In this document: piece after piece, positions 1 to 7,780 of the stretch
Position numbering within the stretch: position 1 is the first letter of the stretch
Layout of the letters: every line of letters starts with the position of its first letter
Source of the DNA: CAZIPN01 sp964541225
GTDB lineage: Bacteria; Actinomycetota; Coriobacteriia; Anaerosomatales; JAAXUF01
Assembly: GCA_964541225.1 (NCBI GenBank)
Contig: CAZIPN010000049.1
Span: forward strand, 1-7,881
Direction of reading: 5' to 3'
DNA: 7,881 nt
Program-made: the position numbers and the translations under genes
The notes under the pieces: model-generated
Database searches by the model: none
Told to the model about the DNA's origin: nothing
The model's input: the letters and a program-made list of their open reading frames with translations, nothing else

Positions 1-85
1 CCAGACCGATGGACAGCGGCACGAAGAAGAAATGGTACGCGACGGTAAACGCGAACTGGAACCTCGCTAGCGCTACTGCGTCCAT
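1..85 (-). CDS. cydA: Cytochrome bd ubiquinol oxidase subunit I, N-terminal fragment cut by window edge
   Basis: Reading the minus strand from the ATG at 85-83 gives 28 residues that run off the left edge without a stop. They contain ARFQFAFTVAYHFFFVPL, which matches the start of CydA (E. coli has SRLQFALTAMYHFLFVPL). His18 corresponds to E. coli His19, a haem ligand in the first membrane helix. CydA is the quinol-oxidising, haem-binding subunit of the high-affinity terminal oxidase in the cytoplasmic membrane, normally paired with CydB, which would lie outside the window. The start is supported by GGTGAGGAGGGG just upstream (about 87-98) and by the usual position of the conserved segment relative to the initiator Met. 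Only about 6% of the protein is visible, so function beyond family cannot be judged. It has the same orientation as the chaperone operon but is about 770 bp from clpB, so it is probably a separate transcription unit. Confidence 0.85.
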   Translation of the reverse strand, partial: MDAVALARFQFAFTVAYHFFFVPLSIGL

Positions 86-347
86 GCCCCTCCTCACCTT
101 CCCCTCAGTTGTCGGATGGATCCCACAAGAGACTTGCTTCCCAAGAACCGCACCGTCATCTCGCCAGCTCACCCCAAACATGACCGTTTGAGTAGCCGAT
201 TACCCCATCATCTTGCTCAGTAACCCGATGACACATGGTCTGCATGGCACCCCATTTCATCTCGGTTCGCCGCATAGGTCTCGCTGTCGCTGCTGCGGAA
301 GTGGCCGTGGCGCGAACCTCGGCGACTAAATGATACCTACTGAGTAC

Positions 348-376
348 CATATACATCGTTGTCCCAGATTCTGCAA
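348..376 (-). promoter_or_regulatory. Candidate cydA promoter
   Basis: On the minus strand TTGCAG (376-371) is followed after exactly 17 bp by TATATG (353-348). This is an acceptable sigma70-type pair (4/6 and 4/6 matches), with TG close upstream of the -10 box. Transcription would start near 341 and give a cydA leader of about 255 nt. No better -35/-10 pair was seen nearer the gene. The -35 box overlaps one of two palindromic 10-mers at 364-373 and 389-398. The call rests on consensus match alone. Confidence 0.3.
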
Positions 377-398
377 GGACGGCCGACACCAGATTCTG
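364..398. repeat. Pair of 10-bp direct repeats, each with a palindromic core
   Basis: CCAGATTCTG occurs at 364-373 and again at 389-398, a 25-bp period. The core CAGATTCTG/CAGAATCTG is itself an inverted repeat (CAGA, one base, TCTG). The first copy overlaps the -35 box of the candidate cydA promoter and the second lies just upstream, an arrangement expected of a two-site operator. The repeats are seen directly; the regulatory role is inference. They do not match the Rex, FNR or CIRCE consensus. Confidence 0.35.
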
Positions 399-534
399 TG
401 ATCTGCACGACGCCCCACCCATGTGGCCGACCGGTGATGAAGAGAAACACTCCCTCGACATTCGCTGCGGTCAGGACTCGTGCGCGGCAGCTTGCGCCCC
501 GCGTACACCATGCCAGCGGCCTTCGCCGCCTCGA

Positions 535-618
535 TTAGTCGAAGTGAAACCCCGCCCGGGGTCCACTTTGCTGAGACAGGTCGGTCGAGTTGTCGGCGAA
601 CTTGAAATTCCCTGACAC
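535..618 (-). CDS. Possible 27-residue small protein or 5' remnant of a decayed gene
   Basis: A GTG at 618-616 opens a frame of 27 codons ending in TAA at 537-535. AGGAGG sits at 628-623, four bases before the GTG, the strongest Shine-Dalgarno match in the intergenic region. The peptide starts MSGNFKFADNSTDL and ends GPRAGFHFD. About 70% of codons end in G or C, as in the neighbouring genes. The pattern F-x-DN-x-x-DLS...G-x-x-AGF-x-F resembles, from memory, the N-terminus of a family of small zinc-ribbon proteins in which a GFQFEFxCxxC segment follows; here a stop codon replaces that cysteine part. It may be a truncated relic of such a gene, a genuine small protein, or chance. An ATG at 620-618 in another frame would give 49 unrecognised residues but lies only 2 nt from AGGAGG. 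Confidence 0.3.
   Translation of the reverse strand: MSGNFKFADNSTDLSQQSGPRAGFHFD
541..569. other. GC-rich hairpin near the end of the small reading frame
   Basis: ACCCCG (549-554) and CGGGGT (557-562) form a perfect stem closed by a very short loop. GAAGTG (541-546) and CACTTT (564-569) extend it outwards across a small internal bulge, with one G-T pair. On the minus strand the inner stem is followed by TTTCACTT, a weak T-tract, and the hairpin overlaps the last codons of the frame at 535-618. It could be a terminator or attenuator, or only a DNA palindrome. The pairing is seen directly; the role is inference. Confidence 0.35.
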
Positions 619-704
619 ATGACCTCCTGCGGCCACTGCCCCCTGCCGAACGAGTGACGCGTTTCTGCTCGCCAGGGGATTGCTCTGACTCAGCTCTTTG
701 TCTG

Positions 705-726
705 TTGCGGTGTCAACACCGTGCAA
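705..726. repeat. Palindrome TTG-CGGTGT-CA-ACACCG-(TG)-CAA
   Basis: CGGTGT (708-713) and ACACCG (716-721) form a perfect 6-bp inverted repeat around CA. TTG (705-707) and CAA (724-726) continue the symmetry after a 2-base bulge. On the minus strand it begins inside the T-tract of the terminator candidate at 725-753. TTGACA (716-711, minus) in its centre has no -10 box at 16-18 bp, so I do not call a promoter. It could be a protein-binding site or part of a termination structure. Confidence 0.3.
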
Positions 727-753
727 AACACACCGGCAGCAACGTAAGCTGCC
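725..753 (-). terminator. Candidate Rho-independent terminator of the chaperone operon
   Basis: Read on the minus strand, GGCAGC (753-748) and GCTGCC (740-735) form a 6-bp stem with a 7-nt loop, followed by GGTGTGTTTT down to 725. The stem is GC-rich and a T-run follows within 6 nt, so it fits a weak intrinsic terminator about 105-130 bp downstream of the clpB stop. The T-tract is short and interrupted. Confidence 0.4.
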
Positions 754-841
754 CGACTCACGCGTGCAACGGATCGTTGACGGCGCGTCATCGAATTCGA
801 GCCACGTGCGCTTGCGGCGACCGTGTCAGCAGACGGCCGCC

Positions 842-858
842 ACGCCGTAGCACGGCGT
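842..858 (-). other. Hairpin overlapping the clpB stop codon
   Basis: ACGCCGT (842-848) and ACGGCGT (852-858) are perfect 7-bp inverted arms around a 3-nt loop; the last base of the clpB TGA lies in the stem. No T-tract follows on the minus strand, so it is not a standard intrinsic terminator. It could protect the mRNA 3' end or act in Rho-dependent termination. Confidence 0.35.
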
Positions 859-3437
859 CACTGCAGAACCATGTCGCCTGCCGGGTCCAAGTCCACGGTG
901 ACGGTGCCACCCTCGTGGATCCGGCCTTCGATGAGAGCTTTGGCCACCCGATCGACCACTTGGCGCTGGATGAGTCGCTTGAGCGGCCGAGCGCCAAACA
1001 CGGGATCGAACCCGTCCAGAGACAGTCTCTCCGCTGCGGCCGAGGTGAGTTCGAGCGTGATCTTGCGCTCGGCGAGCCGCGCGCGGACCTCCTCAAGCTG
1101 CAGCGCAACAATCTCGGCGATCTGATCGAGCGTAAGCGCGTGGAACGTCACGACGTCGTCGACCCGGTTGAGGAACTCCGGTCTGAACGTAGCCCTGAGC
1201 GCCTCTTGAAGAAGCTGATCCCTCTCTTCCTCCGTCGCGCCGCCCTCGGCAAACTGCTGGATGAACTGGCTGCCGACGTTGCTCGTCATGATGACGATCG
1301 CGTTCTTGAAGCTGACCACACGACCTTGGCCATCGGTGAGCCGTCCGTCGTCGAGCACTTGCAGCAGGACGTTGAACACGTCTGGATGCGCCTTCTCGAC
1401 CTCGTCGAGCAAGATCACGCTGTACGGGCGCCGCCGAACCGCCTCGGTGAGCTGACCTCCCTCTTCGTAGCCGACATAGCCGGGAGGTGCGCCGATCAGA
1501 CGCTGCACGCTGAACTTCTCCATGTACTCCGACATGTCGATGCGCACCATCGCGCGTTCGTCGTCAAAAAGGAACGCCGCGAGTGTTTTGGCGAGTTCGG
1601 TCTTGCCAACACCGGTCGGGCCAAGGAACAGGAAGCTGCCGATCGGGCGATTGGGGTCCGACAGCCCGGCGCGCGAGCGGCGAATGGCGCCAGCCACAGC
1701 GCTGACGGCCTCGTCCTGCCCGATCACACGCTGGTGCAGCACCTCTTCGAGATTCGCGAGCTTCGCCATCTCACCTTGCATCAGACGAGAAACAGGCACC
1801 CCGGTCCACGCCGAGACAACCTCGGCGATCTCTTCTTCCGTCACTTCTTCCTTGAGCATCGCGCCGCTCTCCTGGAGCTCGCGCAACTTCGTGTCTGCCG
1901 CGACGATGTCGGCCTCAAGCTGAGGGATCCGGCCGTAGCGCAGCTCAGCGGCGCGGGTAAGATCGCCGTCTCGAGTGGCGCGCTCCTCATCCATCTTCGC
2001 CTCGTCAAGTTCGGCCTTGCGCTCCTGCACGCTCGTGATGACGTCTTTCTCGTTCTGCCAGGCAGCCTTCATCCCAGCAAGCCGCTCGTTGACCTGCGCC
2101 ATTTCGGCGCGTAGTGCCTCGAGTCGCTCCTTGCTAGCGGGGTCTTCCTCCTTCATGAGCGCTTGCTCCTCGATCTGGAGCTGCGTGAGATGCCGCTCGA
2201 CCGTGTCGATCTCGACGGGCATGGAATCGATCTCGATGCGCAGTCGGCTGGCCGACTCGTCGACGAGGTCGATGGCCTTGTCTGGCAGGAAGCGGTCCGC
2301 GATGTAGCGATTGGAGAGTTCGGCTGCCGCGACGATCGCACCGTCGGTGATGCGCACGCCGTGGTGAACCTCGTACTTCTCCTTCAGGCCGCGCAGGATC
2401 GCGATCGTGTCTTCCACGCTGGGCTCACCGACGAAGACCGGCTGGAAGCGGCGCTCGAGGGCGGCGTCCTTCTCAATGTGCTTGCGGTACTCGTCAAGCG
2501 TGGTAGCACCGATCGCGTGCAGCTCACCTCGAGCAAGCGCCGGCTTGAGCATGTTGCCTGCATCCATCGCGCCCTCGGCCGCTCCGGCACCAACGATCGT
2601 ATGTAGCTCATCGATGAAGAGGACGGTCTGGCCTTCTGATTCCTGGACTTCACGAAGGACCGCTTTGAGGCGATCCTCGAACTCGCCTCGATACTTCGCA
2701 CCGGCCACCATCGCACCCAGATCGAGCGCCACGATGTCCTTGTCCCGCAGACTGCTCGGCACATCGCCTGCGACGATACGCTGAGCCAGTCCCTCGACGA
2801 TGGCCGTCTTTCCGGTTCCCGGCTCGCCGATTAGAACGGGATTGTTCTTGGTGCGCCGCGAGAGCACCTGCACTGCTCGGCGAATCTCATCGACGCGGCC
2901 AATGACTGGGTCGAGCTTGCCTTCGCGAGCCGCCTCCGTGAGATTTCGGCCGTAGCGTTCGAGCGCCTGGAACTGCGCTTCGGGATTCTGATCGGTGACC
3001 TTCGCGCCACCGCGCAGTTCTTCGAGCGCGACCGCGATGCGCGCCGACGTCGCTCCGGCACGATCGAGCACTCGGCCGGCCTCGCCTTTGTCGTCGGCAA
3101 GTGCGAGCAAGAGGTGCTCGGTGGAGACATAGGCGTCCTTCATCTTCTCGGCAGCCTTGAAAGCGTCGTTGAGGACGGTGGTCAGGCGAGGACCGACGGC
3201 GAGAACCGCACCCGTGACTTTGGGTGCGTTCGCAATCACGTCGGTCACCGCGGCATCAAGCGCACTCGGATCCGCGCCAACCTTGGCCACAATCGGCCGA
3301 ACAATGCCCTCGGCCTGATCAAGCAGCGCCTTGAGAAGGTGCTCGGGCTCAACCGCTCCGGCACCGGCCTCGTCGGCAATTCCCTGCGCAGCTTCCAGCG
3401 CCTCCTGCGCTTTGACTGTGAGTTTGTCGAGTCTCAT
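858..3437 (-). CDS. clpB: ATP-dependent protein disaggregase ClpB (Hsp104/Hsp100)
   Basis: This protein of 859 residues is of normal ClpB length. ClpB is a cytoplasmic hexameric AAA+ ring that threads aggregated proteins through its pore and hands them to DnaK-DnaJ-GrpE. Visible parts in order: N-terminal Clp repeat domain (about 1-145); first AAA+ module with Walker A GEPGTGKT (204-211), Walker B VLFIDE (272-277), pore loop KYRGEFE (248-254) and Arg329/Arg330; coiled-coil middle domain (about 400-525), which separates ClpB from ClpA, ClpC and ClpX; second AAA+ module with Walker A GPTGVGKT (606-613), pore loop GYVG (653-656), Walker B VILLDE (674-679), the FLNR arginine finger (Arg758) and sensor-2 GARPLKR (815-821). 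The ATG at 3437 is chosen because GGAAGG lies 8 nt upstream and MRLDKLT is the usual start; a TTG 21 nt earlier adds seven unsupported residues. It follows hspR by 45 nt with no clear promoter between, so co-transcription and HspR control are likely. Confidence 0.97.
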   Translation of the reverse strand: MRLDKLTVKAQEALEAAQGIADEAGAGAVEPEHLLKALLDQAEGIVRPIVAKVGADPSALDAAVTDVIANAPKVTGAVLAVGPRLTTVLNDAFKAAEKMKDAYVSTEHLLLALADDKGEAGRVLDRAGATSARIAVALEELRGGAKVTDQNPEAQFQALERYGRNLTEAAREGKLDPVIGRVDEIRRAVQVLSRRTKNNPVLIGEPGTGKTAIVEGLAQRIVAGDVPSSLRDKDIVALDLGAMVAGAKYRGEFEDRLKAVLREVQESEGQTVLFIDELHTIVGAGAAEGAMDAGNMLKPALARGELHAIGATTLDEYRKHIEKDAALERRFQPVFVGEPSVEDTIAILRGLKEKYEVHHGVRITDGAIVAAAELSNRYIADRFLPDKAIDLVDESASRLRIEIDSMPVEIDTVERHLTQLQIEEQALMKEEDPASKERLEALRAEMAQVNERLAGMKAAWQNEKDVITSVQERKAELDEAKMDEERATRDGDLTRAAELRYGRIPQLEADIVAADTKLRELQESGAMLKEEVTEEEIAEVVSAWTGVPVSRLMQGEMAKLANLEEVLHQRVIGQDEAVSAVAGAIRRSRAGLSDPNRPIGSFLFLGPTGVGKTELAKTLAAFLFDDERAMVRIDMSEYMEKFSVQRLIGAPPGYVGYEEGGQLTEAVRRRPYSVILLDEVEKAHPDVFNVLLQVLDDGRLTDGQGRVVSFKNAIVIMTSNVGSQFIQQFAEGGATEEERDQLLQEALRATFRPEFLNRVDDVVTFHALTLDQIAEIVALQLEEVRARLAERKITLELTSAAAERLSLDGFDPVFGARPLKRLIQRQVVDRVAKALIEGRIHEGGTVTVDLDPAGDMVLQ

Positions 3438-3465
3438 CTCAGCTTCCTTCCAGGGCAATGAGCGG

Positions 3466-3472
3466 GAGCGTT
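3466..3472. other. GAGCGTT half-site in the hspR-clpB gap
   Basis: The 7-mer GAGCGTT, which forms the arms of the inverted repeat in the dnaK promoter, recurs once in the 45-bp gap upstream of clpB. Only one arm is present, and no -35/-10 pair is visible beside it. A single 7-mer can easily occur by chance, so this is recorded as a weak regulatory hint only. Confidence 0.12.
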
Positions 3473-3482
3473 TCGCACCGCT

Positions 3483-3890
3483 CTATACCCCGCGCCGCAT
3501 CACCGGGCCGCAGTTGATTCGAACAAGTGCGCCATGCGCAGCCTGACGCCGAGCTGATTCCCGCGCAGTCCTAAGAATGGCCTCCGCGCGCTGAGCCCGA
3601 GCAGCGGCAGCGTCGAGCTCATCGCGCAGAACGTCCAGCTGACGCTGGAGTTCGATGATGCGTTCGACTCCAGCCAAGTTGACGCCTTCGGTCTGCGTCA
3701 GGTACTGGATGAAGCGCAGCCGCTCGACATCCGCTTGTGAGTACAAGCGGGTGTTTCCTGCCGAGCGCTGCGGCGCCACCAGCTGCTTGCGTTCATAGAT
3801 GCGAAGTGTCTGGGGGTGGACTCCCGCCAGCTCGGCGGCCACGCTGATCATGTACAGGGGCCGGTTCTCCTCGCTCCGTTTGCGTGTCAC
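3483..3890 (-). CDS. hspR: Heat-shock repressor HspR, MerR family
   Basis: This 135-residue protein has a MerR-type winged helix-turn-helix at the N-terminus (about 12-80): YMISVAAELAGVHPQTLRIYE (13-33), an RLYS wing (48-51), then EGVNLAGVERIIELQ (68-82), the signature that marks HspR among MerR proteins. A predicted coiled coil (about 80-118) would mediate dimer formation, and the tail is basic with a single Cys127. HspR binds HAIR inverted repeats at the dnaK operon and other chaperone genes; in Streptomyces DnaK acts as its co-repressor, so titration of DnaK by unfolded proteins relieves repression. The start is GTG at 3890 with GGAAGG nine bases upstream; a stop codon lies in frame shortly before it, and the next candidate is Met14, inside the helix-turn-helix. 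It follows dnaJ by 34 nt and precedes clpB by 45 nt. A second MerR role is unlikely given the signature and position. Confidence 0.95.
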   Translation of the reverse strand: MTRKRSEENRPLYMISVAAELAGVHPQTLRIYERKQLVAPQRSAGNTRLYSQADVERLRFIQYLTQTEGVNLAGVERIIELQRQLDVLRDELDAAAARAQRAEAILRTARESARRQAAHGALVRINCGPVMRRGV

Positions 3891-3924
3891 GTCTGCTGCC
3901 CTTCCATTTCACCTGCGTGCGCGG

Positions 3925-5055
3925 CTAGGAGATGTGCGCCCGCAGGTTCTTTGTCTGTTCGGCGTCGAACCGCTCGAGCGCCTCGCGTTGCGAATCGGTG
4001 AGCTTGTCTGGCACGACCACGTGCGCTTTGACCTTCAGATCGCCACTCCCGGAGCCTTTCAGGTGTGGAGCGCCCTTGCCACGAATGCGAAAGACCTTGT
4101 CTGGCTGAGTCCCTGCTGGAATCTTCAGCTTGACCTTGCTGCCGCCAGGCGTCGGCACTTGAACCTGCGTGCCCAACGACGCTTCGGCGATCGAAATCGG
4201 CAGGTCGAGCAGCACATCCGCACCATCGCGTTTGTAGAAGGGGTGGTGCTTGATGTGCGTCACGACGTACAGGTCGCCCGTCGGACCTCCGTTGACGCCC
4301 GGCTCACCCTTGCTCTTGAATCGCAACTTGCCACCGTCCGTGGCGCCAGCCGGCACATTCACCGTGATGGGATTGCGCCTGCGCACAGAACCGGCACCGC
4401 GGCACGTCGGACACGGCTGTTCGATGATCTGACCGCTTCCACCGCAGCGCGGGCAGGGCCGGGAGAACCCAAACATGCCCTGGCTCTCGGCTTGCATGCC
4501 ACTCCCGCCGCACGCCGGGCAGGTGGTCGGACCGGTACCTGGCTTCGCCCCACTGCCACCACAGGTGGCGCAGGTTTCGAGCCCATCGACGGCAACCTGA
4601 GCCGAACTCCCGTTGAACGCTTGGTCGAACGTGAGCTCAAGATCGACTTGAATGTCCCGGCCACGCTGAGGCTGCGGCCCGCGCCTCCCGCGTGCGGCGC
4701 CACCAAAACCACCGCCGCTGAAGACACTGCCGAACAGATCGCCGAGATCCCCCATGTCACCCATGTTGACCGTCTGGTAGTGAACGCCACCAGGACCGGC
4801 GCCGCCAGGACCGCCCGCACCATAGCCGGGGGGCACGCCGCCTGCGAAGTACTGCCCGTACTGGTCGTACTGGGCTCGCTTCTCCTTGTCGGAGAGCACC
4901 TCGTAGGCCTCGTTGATCTCCTTGAACTTCTCTTCGCTTCCGCCCGCGTCAGGATGGTGCTTGCGCGCCAGGCGGCGGAAGGCCTTCTTTATGTCGTCGG
5001 TCGAAGCGTCTTTCTTCACACCGAGAGTGTCGTAGTAGTTCGCAGTCGCCGTCAT
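3925..5055 (-). CDS. dnaJ: Chaperone DnaJ (Hsp40, type I)
   Basis: This 376-residue protein has every part of a type I DnaJ. The J domain (about 6-68) carries the HPD motif at 34-36, which stimulates the DnaK ATPase. A Gly/Phe/Met-rich linker follows (about 71-125) with DLFGSVF at 106-112. The zinc-binding domain has four CxxCxGxG repeats at 162-169, 179-186, 201-208 and 215-222, all eight cysteines present. The C-terminal substrate-binding and dimerisation domains follow (about 225-360). It delivers unfolded substrates to DnaK in the cytoplasm and triggers ATP hydrolysis. The ATG at 5055 lies 3 nt after the grpE stop, with GAGGAG (5067-5062) six bases upstream, so translation is probably coupled. 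Actinobacteria often have a second dnaJ beside hrcA; the position beside hspR marks this one as the operon copy (often called dnaJ1). Confidence 0.97.
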   Translation of the reverse strand: MTATANYYDTLGVKKDASTDDIKKAFRRLARKHHPDAGGSEEKFKEINEAYEVLSDKEKRAQYDQYGQYFAGGVPPGYGAGGPGGAGPGGVHYQTVNMGDMGDLGDLFGSVFSGGGFGGAARGRRGPQPQRGRDIQVDLELTFDQAFNGSSAQVAVDGLETCATCGGSGAKPGTGPTTCPACGGSGMQAESQGMFGFSRPCPRCGGSGQIIEQPCPTCRGAGSVRRRNPITVNVPAGATDGGKLRFKSKGEPGVNGGPTGDLYVVTHIKHHPFYKRDGADVLLDLPISIAEASLGTQVQVPTPGGSKVKLKIPAGTQPDKVFRIRGKGAPHLKGSGSGDLKVKAHVVVPDKLTDSQREALERFDAEQTKNLRAHIS

Positions 5056-5058
5056 GGC

Positions 5059-5745
5059 CTACTCCTCAGGCGGAGGTCCTCCGCTGGACACGACGACCAT
5101 CGCCGGACGGATGACTCGCCCGCCGAGCGCATAGCCCTTCTGGAAGACGTCAACCACCGTCCCCTCGGCAACTTCTGTGTCTTCTTGCTGACTCACCGCC
5201 TGCTGAGTGTTGGGATCGAAGTGCTGGCCGAAGGGGTCGATGACATCGACTCCCTCCTTCGAGAGCACGCCGAGCAGCTGCGTATGCACCGCAGCAACCC
5301 CAGCGCGTAGCTGCTCCAACTCTCCACCCACCGTCGTGTGATCGACGGCCCGCTCAAGGCTATCGATCACAGGCAACAACTCCCCGACCAGCCTCTCTCC
5401 GGCGCGCCGACGCTCTTCTTCGCGCTCGCGCGTAATGCGCTTGCGGAAGTTCTCGAACTCGGCCTGTGCGCGCAAGGCGCGGTCCCGACACTCGGCAGCC
5501 TCAGCCCGCGCGGCTTCGAGCTCATCCTCAAGTACGTCACCGCGAAGCTCGAACTCCAGCCCCAGATCCTCGACGAGTTCCGGATCGACTGAGGTGTTCG
5601 GCGACTTGCTCGCCGAATCCGTGGACCCTTGCCCCGACGTGTGTCTTGGAGGGGCGGGTGTCTGCGAACTCGGCGAGCCGCCATCTTCTCTTGGGGGGGC
5701 AGGGGCCTTTCGGCCCCGCGCCCCGGACTTGTGTGCGTCGGACAT
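5059..5745 (-). CDS. grpE: Nucleotide exchange factor GrpE
   Basis: This 228-residue protein is somewhat longer than E. coli GrpE (197) because of a low-complexity, probably disordered N-terminus (about 1-52, rich in Ser, Pro, Gly and Lys). A long coiled coil follows (about 65-120) with the signature QAEFENFRKR (94-103), then ELLPVIDSLERA (122-133) of the helical bundle, and the C-terminal beta domain (about 165-220) with DPFGQHFDPNTQQAV and the end motif KGYALGGRVIRPAMV (203-217). The dimer releases ADP from DnaK and may act as a thermosensor. In DPNTQQAV the common family sequence is DPNxHxAV; here Gln181 replaces the His. The ATG at 5745 is 2 nt after the dnaK stop, with GAGGAG (5759-5754) eight bases upstream inside the last dnaK codons, so coupling is likely. 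Confidence 0.97.
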   Translation of the reverse strand: MSDAHKSGARGRKAPAPPREDGGSPSSQTPAPPRHTSGQGSTDSASKSPNTSVDPELVEDLGLEFELRGDVLEDELEAARAEAAECRDRALRAQAEFENFRKRITREREEERRRAGERLVGELLPVIDSLERAVDHTTVGGELEQLRAGVAAVHTQLLGVLSKEGVDVIDPFGQHFDPNTQQAVSQQEDTEVAEGTVVDVFQKGYALGGRVIRPAMVVVSSGGPPPEE

Positions 5746-5747
5746 GG

Positions 5748-7655
<1,908 letters not shown>

Positions 7656-7732
7656 GATCCTAACTCCCCTTTCGTCCGCCTGAGCACTGCGTTCGTATGC
7701 GCGGCTGTTTGTTGACGTTGCGCCTAGTAGCA

Positions 7733-7745
7733 GCAAGAAGCTTGC
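7733..7745 (-). other. Small hairpin at the predicted 5' end of the dnaK mRNA
   Basis: GCAAG-AAG-CTTGC (plus strand 7733-7745) is a perfect 5-bp inverted repeat with a 3-nt loop. It would lie at or just after the predicted dnaK transcription start near 7745. A 5'-terminal stem can stabilise mRNA; the stem is short, so significance is uncertain. Confidence 0.25.
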
Positions 7746-7751
7746 CGAGCT

Positions 7752-7780
7752 ACCATAAAATCTGAGCGTTGCATTGTCAA
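7752..7780 (-). promoter_or_regulatory. Sigma70-type promoter of the dnaK operon
   Basis: On the minus strand a perfect TTGACA (7780-7775) is followed after 17 bp by TATGGT (7757-7752), preceded by a T-run. Transcription would start near 7745, giving a leader of about 90 nt before the dnaK ATG at 7655. It matches the vegetative promoters with which actinobacterial HspR-controlled operons are read. No CIRCE element (TTAGCACTC-N9-GAGTGCTAA) is present, so HrcA control is not indicated here. Confidence 0.75.

Larger units (their letters stand above)
86..857. other. Intergenic region between clpB and cydA, no full gene recognised
   Basis: This 772-bp stretch has no reading frame on either strand that I recognise as an intact protein. 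The longer open frames (156-461 minus, 421-615 plus) lack ribosome binding sites and family-like sequence. What can be seen, from clpB towards cydA, is a hairpin on the clpB stop (842-858), a terminator candidate (725-753), a palindrome (705-726), a 27-codon frame with a perfect AGGAGG (535-628), a GC hairpin (541-569), a pair of 10-bp direct repeats with a possible promoter (345-398), and a long putative cydA leader. No tRNA, rRNA, CRISPR or known riboswitch pattern was recognised by eye. Confidence 0.6.

Noticed and set aside
261..275. GGTTCGC as a possible tRNA T-loop
   Set aside because: No acceptor stem, anticodon arm or CCA-proximal pairing can be drawn around it on either strand.
156..461. 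101-codon minus-strand frame upstream of cydA
   Set aside because: It has no Shine-Dalgarno sequence, no recognisable family and ordinary random composition, and it would cover the candidate cydA promoter.
421..615. 64-codon plus-strand frame
   Set aside because: No ribosome binding site and no recognisable sequence; it overlaps the better-supported small frame and the hairpin on the other strand.
688..716. TTGACA at 716-711 (minus) as a promoter for the small frame
   Set aside because: At 16-18 bp downstream the sequence is CTGAGTC-like, which is not a plausible -10 box.
654..2114. 486-codon plus-strand open frame opposite clpB
   Set aside because: It is antisense to an unmistakable ClpB, shows no protein-family sequence and arises from GC-rich codon use on the other strand.
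3438..3458. Upstream TTG start extending ClpB by 7 residues
   Set aside because: The ATG at 3437 has GGAAGG at an ideal 8-nt distance and matches the usual ClpB start.
3799..5310. 503-codon plus-strand open frame opposite dnaJ and parts of hspR and grpE
   Set aside because: It is antisense to three well-supported genes, and its composition is that of mirrored Gly/Arg-rich coding sequence.
7656..7736. Upstream TTG start extending DnaK by 27 residues
   Set aside because: The extension is not DnaK-like, begins within about 10 nt of the predicted transcription start, and the ATG at 7655 has a good AGGGGAG and the canonical MAK start.
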